Shown one piece after another: positions 35,057 through 42,775 of a stretch of 64,000 nucleotides of DNA; positions within the stretch are counted from its first letter, which is position 1; every line of letters begins with the position of its first letter. The stretch lies in assembly GCA_046348995.1 (NCBI GenBank), contig JAXMDB010000007.1:186001-250000 (forward strand). Direction: 5' to 3'. The notes beneath the pieces were generated by a model. The model ran no database searches. It saw only the letters and a list, made by a program, of their open reading frames with translations, and was not told where the DNA came from. The translations under genes and the position numbers were made by a program. The DNA is from JANNSX01 sp046348995 (GTDB lineage: Bacteria > Pseudomonadota > Alphaproteobacteria > Rhizobiales > Hyphomicrobiaceae).

Positions 35057-36010
35057 ATGGCGGGTGCACTCGGCGAGGCACGGCAGTTCCTTGAAATGTT
35101 GAGCGCCGAGCGCGGCGCCTCGGCCAACACACTGGACGCCTATCGCCGCGATCTTGAAAGCTTCTGCCTGTTCCTCGACGACGAAGGCCTGTCGCTGACG
35201 GAGGTCGCTACGGCCCATGTCCGTCAATACATCGGACGGCTGGAGACCGAAGGGCTCGCAGCGGCCTCGCGGGCGCGCCGGCTTTCGGCGGTGCGGCAGC
35301 TGTTCAAGTTCCTCGAAGCCGACGGACGGATCACCGACAACCCCGCCGAGACCATCGGCGGCCCGAAGCGCGAGCGTCCGCTCCCCCGGATCCTGTCGGT
35401 CGGCGAGGTCGACCGGCTCCTGGCGGCGGCGGCGGATCGCGCGTCCACCACGGCCGGTCTCGAGCGGCTCTCGGCGCTCCGACTTCTGACCCTCGTCGAG
35501 CTTCTCTATGCGACGGGCATGCGCGTGAGCGAGCTCGTCTCGTTGCCGCGCCGGGTTCTCGACGGCGACGAGCGGATGCTTACCATCAAGGGAAAAGGTG
35601 GCCGGGAGCGTCTCGTGCCCCTCTCCGGCCCGTCGAAGCGGGCACTCGGCCTCTATCTCGATGCCGAGGCGACGCTCGCCCCGGGCCGCCGATCGAAATG
35701 GCTGTTTCCCTCCCATGCGGCAGCCGGTCACGTCACCCGCCAGCATGTCGGCCAGGAGCTGAAGGTTCTGGCCGAAGCCGCCGGCCTCGACCCCGAGCGG
35801 GTCTCGCCGCACGTCTTGAGGCATGCCTTCGCAAGCCACCTCCTCGACCGTGGGGCCGATCTCCGGGCCGTCCAGCAGCTGCTCGGCCATGCCAATATCT
35901 CGACCACCGAGATCTACACCCATGTGCTGGCCGAGCGCCTGAAGAAGCTGGTTAACGATCACCATCCGCTGGCAAAACAGCCGGGAAAGCCTATCTTGAG
36001 GGAGGACTGA
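35057..36010 (+). CDS. xerD: Site-specific tyrosine recombinase XerD
   Basis: The 317-residue recombinase has a SAM-like N-terminal core-binding domain (about 5-95) and a catalytic domain with all residues in place: R156 (A-T-G-M-R-V-S-E-L), K180, H252-x-x-R255 (H-V-L-R-H-A-F-A-S-H), H278 (L-G-H-A-N) and nucleophile Y287 (E-I-Y-T-H-V). XerD with XerC resolves chromosome dimers at dif sites. Its position before accA is the usual one in Hyphomicrobiales and argues against a phage integrase. The upstream gene ends one base before the ATG. Confidence 0.95.
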   Translation: MAGALGEARQFLEMLSAERGASANTLDAYRRDLESFCLFLDDEGLSLTEVATAHVRQYIGRLETEGLAAASRARRLSAVRQLFKFLEADGRITDNPAETIGGPKRERPLPRILSVGEVDRLLAAAADRASTTAGLERLSALRLLTLVELLYATGMRVSELVSLPRRVLDGDERMLTIKGKGGRERLVPLSGPSKRALGLYLDAEATLAPGRRSKWLFPSHAAAGHVTRQHVGQELKVLAEAAGLDPERVSPHVLRHAFASHLLDRGADLRAVQQLLGHANISTTEIYTHVLAERLKKLVNDHHPLAKQPGKPILRED

Positions 36011-36025
36011 CGCCCTCCCCGTCGC

Positions 36026-36054
36026 TTGACAGGGGGCGCTCAATGGTGAACTTC
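36026..36054 (+). promoter_or_regulatory. Possible accA promoter
   Basis: A perfect TTGACA (36026-36031) is followed after 17 bp by AACTTC, a weak -10 match, 35 bp before the accA ATG. The same stretch can pair CGCCC with GGGCG around the -35. Low confidence. Confidence 0.3.
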
Positions 36055-36089
36055 CGCTGCAACGCAACGAGCGGACGAAAGCGGCGCGA

Positions 36090-37049
36090 ATGAAGCTCAG
36101 AACTTACCTCGATTTCGAGAAGCCGGTGGCCGAGCTCGAAAACAAGGTCGTCGAGCTGCGCTCGCTCATCGGCCAACAGGGCGGCGTGCCCATCGGCGAC
36201 GAGATCGGCAAGCTCGAGCAGAAGGCCAAGACCGCGCTCGAGGAGATCTACGGCAAGCTGACGCCCTGGCAGAAGACCAAGGTCGCCCGCCACCAGGACC
36301 GGCCGCATTTCTCGCACTATCTCGACAAGCTCGTCACCGACTTTACCCCGCTCGCCGGCGACCGCCACTACGGCGAGGACCCGGCGATCATCGGCGGCAC
36401 GGGCTGGTTCCGCGGCCGCTCCGTCGTCCTCCTCGGCCACGAGAAGGGCTCGGACACGGAAGGCCGCGTCCGCCACAACTTCGGCATGGCGAAGCCCGAG
36501 GGCTACCGCAAGGCCCAGCGCCTGATGGAGCTCGCCGACCGCTTCTCGCTGCCGCTCGTCACCTTCATCGACACGGCCGGCGCCTATCCGGGCGTCGAAG
36601 CCGAGGAGCGCGGCCAGGCGGAAGCCATCGCCCGCTCGACCGACAAGTGCCTGGCGCTCGGCGTGCCGATCATCGCCATCGTCATCGGCGAGGGCGGCTC
36701 GGGCGGTGCGGTCGCGATCGCCACCGCCAACCGCGTGCTGATGCTCGAGCACTCGATCTATACGGTCGCCTCGCCGGAGGCCGCGGCCTCGATCCTCTGG
36801 CGCAACTCGGACAAGGCCGAGGACGCCGCCAACTCCATGAAGATCACGGCCCAGGACTTGGAGCGGCTCGGCATCATCGATCGCATCATCGAGGAGCCGA
36901 CGGGCGGTGCCCATCGCGATCCGCCAGCCACGATCGAGGCGACGGCGGATGCGATCGTTGCCGCACTCGCCGAGTTCGACGGCATGACGGCAGAGCAAAT
37001 CCGCCGCCAGCGTCACGAAAAGTTCATGGCGATCGGCCGGTCGCTGTAG
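36090..37049 (+). CDS. accA: Acetyl-CoA carboxylase carboxyltransferase subunit alpha
   Basis: A 319-residue AccA of standard length. Key stretches are Y-L-D-F-E-K-P-V-A-E-L-E at the start, P-E-G-Y-R-K-A-Q-R-L-M near 145, D-T-A-G-A-Y-P-G-V-E-A-E-E-R-G-Q and G-E-G-G-S-G-G-A-V-A-I-A. With AccD it transfers carboxyl groups from biotin to acetyl-CoA to form malonyl-CoA, the first step of fatty acid synthesis. It is followed by a hairpin resembling a terminator. Confidence 0.97.
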   Translation: MKLRTYLDFEKPVAELENKVVELRSLIGQQGGVPIGDEIGKLEQKAKTALEEIYGKLTPWQKTKVARHQDRPHFSHYLDKLVTDFTPLAGDRHYGEDPAIIGGTGWFRGRSVVLLGHEKGSDTEGRVRHNFGMAKPEGYRKAQRLMELADRFSLPLVTFIDTAGAYPGVEAEERGQAEAIARSTDKCLALGVPIIAIVIGEGGSGGAVAIATANRVLMLEHSIYTVASPEAAASILWRNSDKAEDAANSMKITAQDLERLGIIDRIIEEPTGGAHRDPPATIEATADAIVAALAEFDGMTAEQIRRQRHEKFMAIGRSL

Positions 37050-37104
37050 GCGCAAAGCCCCGCTCCCGCCCCAATGCTCTGTGATATGTCGCAGCCGTCA
37101 TATC

Positions 37105-37124
37105 GGCGGCCGGGTGCCGCCTTT
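37105..37124 (+). terminator. Hairpin with short T run downstream of accA
   Basis: GGCGGC-CGGGT-GCCGCC followed by TTT forms a 6-bp GC stem with a 5-base loop, 55 bp after the accA stop. The T run is short, so termination efficiency is uncertain. Just before it, GATATGTCG and CGTCATATC make a second inverted repeat. Confidence 0.5.
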
Positions 37125-37135
37125 CCTCGCGGCTG

Positions 37136-37151
37136 TTAACGTAATATTAAC
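37136..37151. promoter_or_regulatory. CtrA-type binding site TTAA-N7-TTAAC, with GANTC nearby
   Basis: TTAA-CGTAATA-TTAAC matches the full CtrA consensus exactly and lies 30 bp before the GTG start of the first transpeptidase gene. A GAATC site (GANTC, the CcrM methylation target) follows at 37158-37162. In Caulobacter and Hyphomicrobiales such pairs mark cell-cycle-controlled promoters. Confidence 0.6.
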
Positions 37152-37180
37152 ATTACCGAATCGATGTTAGGGGAGTCCGC

Positions 37181-38194
37181 GTGGAAGCGCGTGGTGGAAA
37201 CATCGTACGGCGATCGATGAGCAAGCGTTTGTCCCGCGTCGGGCTTGCCATGGCTTTGGCATGCCTCCTTGCCGCCTGCAGCCAGGTGGTCGAGGACACC
37301 CCCGCAACCCGTCCCCTGTCGGTCGAGGCCATGCATCTGCTCGGCTCGAAGGGCATGACGCCGGCCGCCCCGATCTTCATCCGCATCTTCAAGGAAGAGT
37401 CGGAGCTCGAGGTCTGGAAGGCGCGAGACGACGGCCACTATTATCACTTCAAGACCTATCCGATCTGCACCTGGTCGGGCGATCTCGGCCCCAAGGAGTC
37501 CGAGGGCGACCGGCAGGCGCCCGAGGGTTTCTACAAGATCACGCCGGCGCAGTTGAACCCGAACTCGAAGTATTACCTCGCGTTCAACCTGGGCTTTCCC
37601 AACGCCTACGACCAGTCACTCGGTCGCACGGGCAACTCCGTGATGGTGCACGGCAACTGCCGCTCCGCCGGCTGCTACGCGATGACCGATGCGCTGGTCG
37701 AGGAGATCTACGCGCTGACCCGCGACGCGCTCGCTGGCGGTGAGGCCTTCGTCCCCGTGCACGCCTATCCGTTCCACATGACGGACGCGAACATGAAGCG
37801 GCACAAGGACAACAAGTGGATCCGCTTCTGGGGGCGCTTGAAGGAAGGCTACGATTACTTCGAGACGACGCGTCAACCTCCCGAGGTCGCCGTCTGCAAT
37901 CGCAGCTATCTCGTCAACGTCAAGTTCAACGACGAGACTGCCCGCGTCGATGCCGACGGCCCCTGCCCTGCCTTCGTGCGGCCCGAGCCGGTGGCCTTCG
38001 TCGAGACGGGGCTGCCCGGCACACCGGCCGCCGAGCGTGTCACCGCCATCGGCCCCAAGATGCGAAACCTCGCCGCCGAGCAGTCGCAATGGGCTGCCGC
38101 AAATCCGCCACCCTACGGTTTGACGAAGGCGCGTACGCCCACCATGAGCGTGGCGCGTTGGCACCGGCCGCTCGAGATCAGCCGGGGCCAGTAG
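37181..38194 (+). CDS. YafK-type L,D-transpeptidase-like lipoprotein (paralogue 1)
   Basis: The 337-residue product starts at a GTG preceded by AGGGGA. Its signal ends in the lipobox L-L-A-A-C (Cys33), so it should be a lipoprotein. The YkuD domain carries V-H-G-N-C-R-S-A-G-C-Y-A-M with H157 and catalytic C165. The segments G-D-R-Q-A-P-E-G-F-Y and F-N-L-G-F-P-N-A-Y-D are characteristic of the YafK (COG3034) branch. Members either crosslink peptidoglycan or, like E. coli YafK/DpaA, cut protein-peptidoglycan links. It is first of three tandem paralogues and has the CtrA-type site upstream. Confidence 0.9.
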   Translation: MEARGGNIVRRSMSKRLSRVGLAMALACLLAACSQVVEDTPATRPLSVEAMHLLGSKGMTPAAPIFIRIFKEESELEVWKARDDGHYYHFKTYPICTWSGDLGPKESEGDRQAPEGFYKITPAQLNPNSKYYLAFNLGFPNAYDQSLGRTGNSVMVHGNCRSAGCYAMTDALVEEIYALTRDALAGGEAFVPVHAYPFHMTDANMKRHKDNKWIRFWGRLKEGYDYFETTRQPPEVAVCNRSYLVNVKFNDETARVDADGPCPAFVRPEPVAFVETGLPGTPAAERVTAIGPKMRNLAAEQSQWAAANPPPYGLTKARTPTMSVARWHRPLEISRGQ

Positions 38195-38256
38195 GCGACG
38201 AGTGCTGAGCTACTAGCCGTTCGTGAAGCGTTGGGAGTTCGGACAAGCAACCGGGG

Positions 38257-39132
38257 GTGCCGGAGGTCATGCGACTGTCGCTGCGCACGCTTCTGCTGCT
38301 GGCCGGTATTCTGAGTGTCGTCGCCGTTGCCGTCGACGTGCCCGCCAAGTATCGCCAGACGATCGACGGCTGGCGGATGTCAGCAGAGCGCAAGGAGCGG
38401 CTCGCCCGGTACAAGAGCAATCTCCCGATCGCCGGGACGCCCGATCTCAGGCAATTCAAGTCGCGACTGTCCGCTGCCGATTTGTCGCTTGGTGCGCCCG
38501 TGCTCGTGCGCATCTTCAAGCGCGAGTCCGAGCTCGAGATCTGGATGAAGTCGGGCGACCGCTTCAAGCGCTTCGCCGTCTACCCGATCTGCCGCTGGGC
38601 GGGCGATCTCGGACCCAAGCTCACACGCGGCGACCGTCAGGCGCCCGAGGGCTTCTACACGGTCGCAAAGCATCAGCTCAATCCGGCGAGCCGGCATCAT
38701 CGCTCGTTCAATCTCGGCTATCCCAATCTCTACGACCGGGCACATGGGCGAACCGGCGACTATCTAATGGTTCACGGCGGCTGCTCGTCCGCGGGATGCT
38801 TCGCCGTGACCGACGAGGCGGTGGACGAAATTTGGCGGCTCGTCACTGCGGCGATCGGCAAGGGACAGGACAGGTTCCAGGTCCAATCCTTCCCCTTCCG
38901 CATGACGAAGGTGAACCTAGACCTCTACAAGGGCCACCGCTGGTACGATTTCTGGATGGACTTGAAGCCCGGCTACGACGCTTTCGAGGCGTCGGGCGTT
39001 CCTCCCAAGGTCAAGGTGTGCAACGGCCGCTACGCCTTCGAGCCGGGTAAGGCCGGCGCCGACGGCAGCGAGCTCATCGGCGAGGGCTGCGCCTCGACGG
39101 TAACCTCGGTGAGCGACCGGCGTGACTCCTGA
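38257..39132 (+). CDS. YafK-type L,D-transpeptidase-like protein (paralogue 2)
   Basis: A 291-residue relative of the preceding gene with an N-terminal hydrophobic helix (about 9-27) and no lipobox. The catalytic segment is V-H-G-G-C-S-S-A-G-C-F-A-V with H173 and C181. G-D-R-Q-A-P-E-G-F-Y and F-N-L-G-Y-P-N-L-Y-D are conserved. Either the GTG at 38257 or an ATG at 38269 (with GGAGG very close) could be the start. It follows paralogue 1 after 62 bp and precedes paralogue 3 by 28 bp. Periplasmic, probably membrane-anchored. Confidence 0.88.
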   Translation: MPEVMRLSLRTLLLLAGILSVVAVAVDVPAKYRQTIDGWRMSAERKERLARYKSNLPIAGTPDLRQFKSRLSAADLSLGAPVLVRIFKRESELEIWMKSGDRFKRFAVYPICRWAGDLGPKLTRGDRQAPEGFYTVAKHQLNPASRHHRSFNLGYPNLYDRAHGRTGDYLMVHGGCSSAGCFAVTDEAVDEIWRLVTAAIGKGQDRFQVQSFPFRMTKVNLDLYKGHRWYDFWMDLKPGYDAFEASGVPPKVKVCNGRYAFEPGKAGADGSELIGEGCASTVTSVSDRRDS

Positions 39133-39160
39133 CGACGGTCAGGGGTAGGATCGAATTGCA

Positions 39161-40267
39161 ATGGTCAAGTGGTATCAACAGTTTGCGCGCGTGGCGTGCC
39201 GGTGGACGACGGGCGCACTCGTTGCGGTCGCCGTCGGTCTCGCCCTTGCGCCCAGACCCGCCGCCACTCTCGAGGTCGTGACGAAGCCCGGAGCCACCGC
39301 CGCCAAGGCCGCGCCGGCCTCGCTCGCCAAGCGCTTGGATGCAGCCGGCTTCACCCGCGGCGCACCGATTTACATCCGCATCTTCAAGGCGGAGGCGGCG
39401 CTCGAGGTCTGGATGCAGCGCGGCGACCGCTTCGAGTTGTTCCAGAGCTACCCCGTCTGCAAGTTCAGCGGCGATTTGGGGCCCAAGCTCGCCGAGGGCG
39501 ACCGGCAGGCCCCGGAAGGGTTCTACACGGTCTCGCCCGCCCAACTGCGATGGACCGGCCGCTGGTATCGCGGCTTCGATCTCAACTTCCCGAACGCCTA
39601 CGACGCCGATCAGGGCCGCGACGGCTCGGCGATCCTGATCCACGGCGGTTGCGCCTCGATCGGCTGCTACGCCATGACGAACTCGGTCGTCGACGAGCTG
39701 TTCGAGTTGGCGACGGAGGCTTTCGACGGCGGCCAGGCGCGCATCGCCGTGCACGTCTATCCGTTTCGCATGACGGCGGCGAACCTCGAGAAGCACAAGG
39801 CCGAAGCCTGGGCGACGTTCTGGCAGGGCCTCAAGCCCGCCTACGATCGCTTCGAGACGGACCGCACGCCGCCGCGCATCAGTGTCTGCAAGAGCGAGTA
39901 TCACGTCGAAGGAGCAAGCGCGGGGTACGACGGCAGCATGCCAGTCGCGCGGACCTGCGATCCGGCCGCAGCGCAGACGACCGTTGCGGCCGAAGCGACG
40001 CCGGCGGATGCGAAGACCAGCGCGGGCATGGGTCCGCTGCGGGCCTATCTCGAAGAGGTCCGCAAGGTGACGCCGATCGCGCTCTATCCGGGCGCGACCA
40101 AGCCCTCGAAATCGGGCAAACGGAGTGTCGTGGCGGGCGTCCCCGTACGCTGCAATCTTCGCCTGCCGAGCTGCCGCAAATGGGCGGCGCTCCACCGCCG
40201 AGCGAAACCCAAGGCGACCCGCACGGCGTCGGCCAAGAAGCGGCGCACGGCCAGCGCCGCCCCCTGA
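39161..40267 (+). CDS. YafK-type L,D-transpeptidase-like protein (paralogue 3)
   Basis: The 368-residue product has a signal peptide or anchor (about 14-36) and the catalytic segment I-H-G-G-C-A-S-I-G-C-Y-A-M with H161 and C169. Compared with the other two paralogues it carries a longer, basic C-terminal tail (about 270-368, rich in Lys and Arg, ending near R-R-T-A-S-A-A-P), which might bind the cell wall or anionic polymers. The domain core is otherwise collinear with paralogues 1 and 2. The tail is unusual for the family. Confidence 0.88.
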   Translation: MVKWYQQFARVACRWTTGALVAVAVGLALAPRPAATLEVVTKPGATAAKAAPASLAKRLDAAGFTRGAPIYIRIFKAEAALEVWMQRGDRFELFQSYPVCKFSGDLGPKLAEGDRQAPEGFYTVSPAQLRWTGRWYRGFDLNFPNAYDADQGRDGSAILIHGGCASIGCYAMTNSVVDELFELATEAFDGGQARIAVHVYPFRMTAANLEKHKAEAWATFWQGLKPAYDRFETDRTPPRISVCKSEYHVEGASAGYDGSMPVARTCDPAAAQTTVAAEATPADAKTSAGMGPLRAYLEEVRKVTPIALYPGATKPSKSGKRSVVAGVPVRCNLRLPSCRKWAALHRRAKPKATRTASAKKRRTASAAP

Positions 40268-40345
40268 AACGCTCGTGCCCTTGTCTAATCGGCCGCGGCA
40301 CCGCTACAGCTTGCACTCGGTGCAATTGCCAGCGTGGGTCTCTCG

Positions 40346-41569
40346 ATGTCACAGCCGCCACACAAGGGCCTGAAGGTCCTCGAGCTCGCCCGCATTCTGG
40401 CCGGCCCCTGGGTCGGACAGACGCTCGCCGATCTCGGCGCCGACGTCGTCAAGGTCGAGCGCACCGGCGGCGGCGACGACACGCGCGTCTGGGGCCCGCC
40501 CTTCGTGACCGATGCGGATGGCAACAAGCTCGACGCCGCCTACTACCATTCCTGCAACCGGGGCAAACGCTCCGTCGCCATCGACTTCGAGAAGCCGGAG
40601 GGCCAAGCGCTCGTCAAGAAGCTCGCGGCGGAAGCGGACGTCCTCATCGAGAACTTCAAGGTCGGCGGCTTGAAGAAGTACGGCCTCGACTACGAGAGCC
40701 TCGCCCAAGTCAATCCGCGACTCGTGTACTGCTCGATCACCGGTTTCGGCCAGACCGGCCCGTACGCGCATCGCGCCGGTTATGACTTCATGATCCAGGG
40801 CATGGGCGGCATCATGGACTTGACCGGCACGCCCGACGGCGAGCCGATGAAGATCGGCGTCGCCTTTGCCGACATCTTCACCGGCCTCTACGCCGTAATC
40901 GGCATCCAGGCCGCGCTGAAGGTGCGCGAGGCGACGGGCCGCGGCCAGCATGTCGACATGGCGCTGCTCGACAGCCTCGTCGGCGTGCTCGCCAATCAGG
41001 GCTCGAACTTCCTGGTCTCCGGCAAGGCCCCAAAGCGCATGGGCAATGCCCATCCCAACATCGTGCCCTACCAGGTGTTCCCGACGGCGGACAGCCACGT
41101 CATCATCGCCACCGGCAACGACCGGCAGTATGCGGAGACCTGCCGCATCCTGGGCGTGCCCGCGCTCTCCGACGATCCGCGCTTCAAGAGCAATGCCGAT
41201 CGGGTGAAGAACCGCGACGTGCTGATCCCGCTTTTGTTCGAGCAGTCGGTGAAGCAGACGAAGGCGGACCTGCTCTCGGCGCTCGAGAAAGCGCATGTGC
41301 CCGCTGGGCCGATCAACTCGCTCGCCGAGGTGTTCGACGATCCGCAAATCGTCGCGCGCGGCGTGCGCGTCGACCTGCCGGCGACGGGGGCGGCCTCAGG
41401 TACGGTGCCGGGCGTGCGCTCGCCGATCGTGCTGTCGGAAAACCCGGTCGTGCACGAGCGCGCCGCGCCGCGGTTCGCCGAGCATACGCGCGAGGTGCTT
41501 GCGTCGATCGGCTATGGCGAGGCGGAGATCGAGCAGCTGGCGGCAGCCGGTGTCATCGACGTGAGATAG
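40346..41569 (+). CDS. CaiB/BaiF-family (class III) CoA transferase
   Basis: A 407-residue class III CoA transferase. Marks are V-L-E-L-A-R-I-L-A-G-P-W near 11, A-D-L-G-A-D-V-V-K-V-E near 28-38, N-R-G-K-R-S-V-A-I-D and the catalytic Asp in V-A-F-A-D-I-F-T-G (D176). The family moves CoA between carboxylic acids (for example formyl-, carnitinyl- or succinyl-CoA). The ATG at 40346 is preferred to a GTG 12 bases upstream. No neighbour indicates the substrate. Confidence 0.92.
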   Translation: MSQPPHKGLKVLELARILAGPWVGQTLADLGADVVKVERTGGGDDTRVWGPPFVTDADGNKLDAAYYHSCNRGKRSVAIDFEKPEGQALVKKLAAEADVLIENFKVGGLKKYGLDYESLAQVNPRLVYCSITGFGQTGPYAHRAGYDFMIQGMGGIMDLTGTPDGEPMKIGVAFADIFTGLYAVIGIQAALKVREATGRGQHVDMALLDSLVGVLANQGSNFLVSGKAPKRMGNAHPNIVPYQVFPTADSHVIIATGNDRQYAETCRILGVPALSDDPRFKSNADRVKNRDVLIPLLFEQSVKQTKADLLSALEKAHVPAGPINSLAEVFDDPQIVARGVRVDLPATGAASGTVPGVRSPIVLSENPVVHERAAPRFAEHTREVLASIGYGEAEIEQLAAAGVIDVR

Positions 41570-41689
41570 CAGACCCGGCGCAGGTCTGCCCTGCGGACTT
41601 GCTCGTCCAGCATCATGCAAACGCGATTGCCGGTGCGTCGAGGCCGGCGCATCATGTCACGATACCTCCTCAGTCGGGAAGGCATCGCC

Positions 41690-42769
41690 ATGTCGGATCG
41701 TGATCGCCGCATCAAGTCCCTCCGCATCATCGACGAGTACTATTGGATCCTGATCCGGCACATCCAGGACGCGGTCCAGAAGCGTCTCGGACAGCCCGGC
41801 ATGGCAGCGGTCGCCGAAGGGTTCCGGCAGTACGGCCGCTATCGGGGCCAGTCGCTCTACGATGCGCCACTGATCAGCGCCGAGGGTCGCGATGCGATGT
41901 CCTTGCTCCGCGCCTGGGATCACGGCGACCTCATGCTCGCTCAGGCGGATGGGCGCTTGAAAACCGAGGGCGGCCCACGGCGGTCGACCGTCAAGCTCGA
42001 TCGCGTGCCGGGTTCCGACTATTTCGCTGCGCACAAGGTTCCGGCGGGGATTCTCGAGACCTACTGGCGCGAGACGCTGCAAGGTCTCGCCGAGGGGTTC
42101 GATGCGGCGATGACCGCGTCCTCGGTGGCGATCCCTCAATCTTCCACGGCCCCGTGGTCGATCACCTTCGACTACGCCGGCACGAGCTCCGGCCGCTCCG
42201 ACGCGCCGCCCTCCGATGCCTTCGACGACGAGGAGCGTGCCATCCGTCTCTTCAGGCGGACGATGGGCGTGCTCGGCGCCCTCGGCATGTATGTGGGGCG
42301 CGTCCTCGTCGAGCGCTTCGATGCGGCAGGCGAGGAGGTGATGCGAGAAGCCCTCTACAATTTCGGCGCCGAGCGCGGTCGCGGCATGCGCGAGCAGGCG
42401 ATTGCGGAAGGGCTTCCGATCGACCTGAAGACGTGGACAGACATCATGCAACGGCGCGATCCCAAGGCCGCGACGTTCGTATTCCGGCCGGAAACGCACA
42501 TCACGCCGGGCGTCTTCCACGTCGTCTGCACGCATTGTCCGGCGGCGGACGTCTGGGCCGAGGAAGGACCGAAGGGGCTCAGCTTCGGCTACCTCTACGA
42601 TGTCGCCGTGCACAGGGGACTGGTCGAGGCGTTCAATCCGAATGCCACCGTGGCGTGGGAGAAGGTCAAGACGCGGGGCGACAAGATCTGCAGCTTCCGT
42701 TTCCTGATCCCGGAGCTCGTGACCAAGTCCGATCCCGAGTGGGCAAGGAAAGCGGCGGGGCTCGTCTGA
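41690..42769 (+). CDS. Duplicated ATC-hydrolase-like protein
   Basis: The 359-residue protein looks like two copies of the L-2-amino-thiazoline-4-carboxylate hydrolase-like domain. The N-half (about 15-165) and C-half (about 190-350) align through V-x-x-R-[LF]-x-x-x-G ... [YF]-G-x-x-R-G and then P-x-x-D/S-x-[WY]. Only the C-half keeps the C-T-H-C-P-A-A-D-V-W and C-S-F-R-F cysteines. GGAAGG precedes the ATG at 41690. The family is soluble and poorly studied. The stop codon forms a 12-bp palindrome with the stop of the convergent transporter gene. Family assignment is from motif recall, so moderate confidence. Confidence 0.62.
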   Translation: MSDRDRRIKSLRIIDEYYWILIRHIQDAVQKRLGQPGMAAVAEGFRQYGRYRGQSLYDAPLISAEGRDAMSLLRAWDHGDLMLAQADGRLKTEGGPRRSTVKLDRVPGSDYFAAHKVPAGILETYWRETLQGLAEGFDAAMTASSVAIPQSSTAPWSITFDYAGTSSGRSDAPPSDAFDDEERAIRLFRRTMGVLGALGMYVGRVLVERFDAAGEEVMREALYNFGAERGRGMREQAIAEGLPIDLKTWTDIMQRRDPKAATFVFRPETHITPGVFHVVCTHCPAADVWAEEGPKGLSFGYLYDVAVHRGLVEAFNPNATVAWEKVKTRGDKICSFRFLIPELVTKSDPEWARKAAGLV

Positions 42770-42775
42770 GGGCCC

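Noticed and set aside
35057..36010. Phage or genomic-island integrase
   Set aside because: The tyrosine recombinase fits XerD in length, residues and location (before accA); no att-like repeats or tRNA are nearby.
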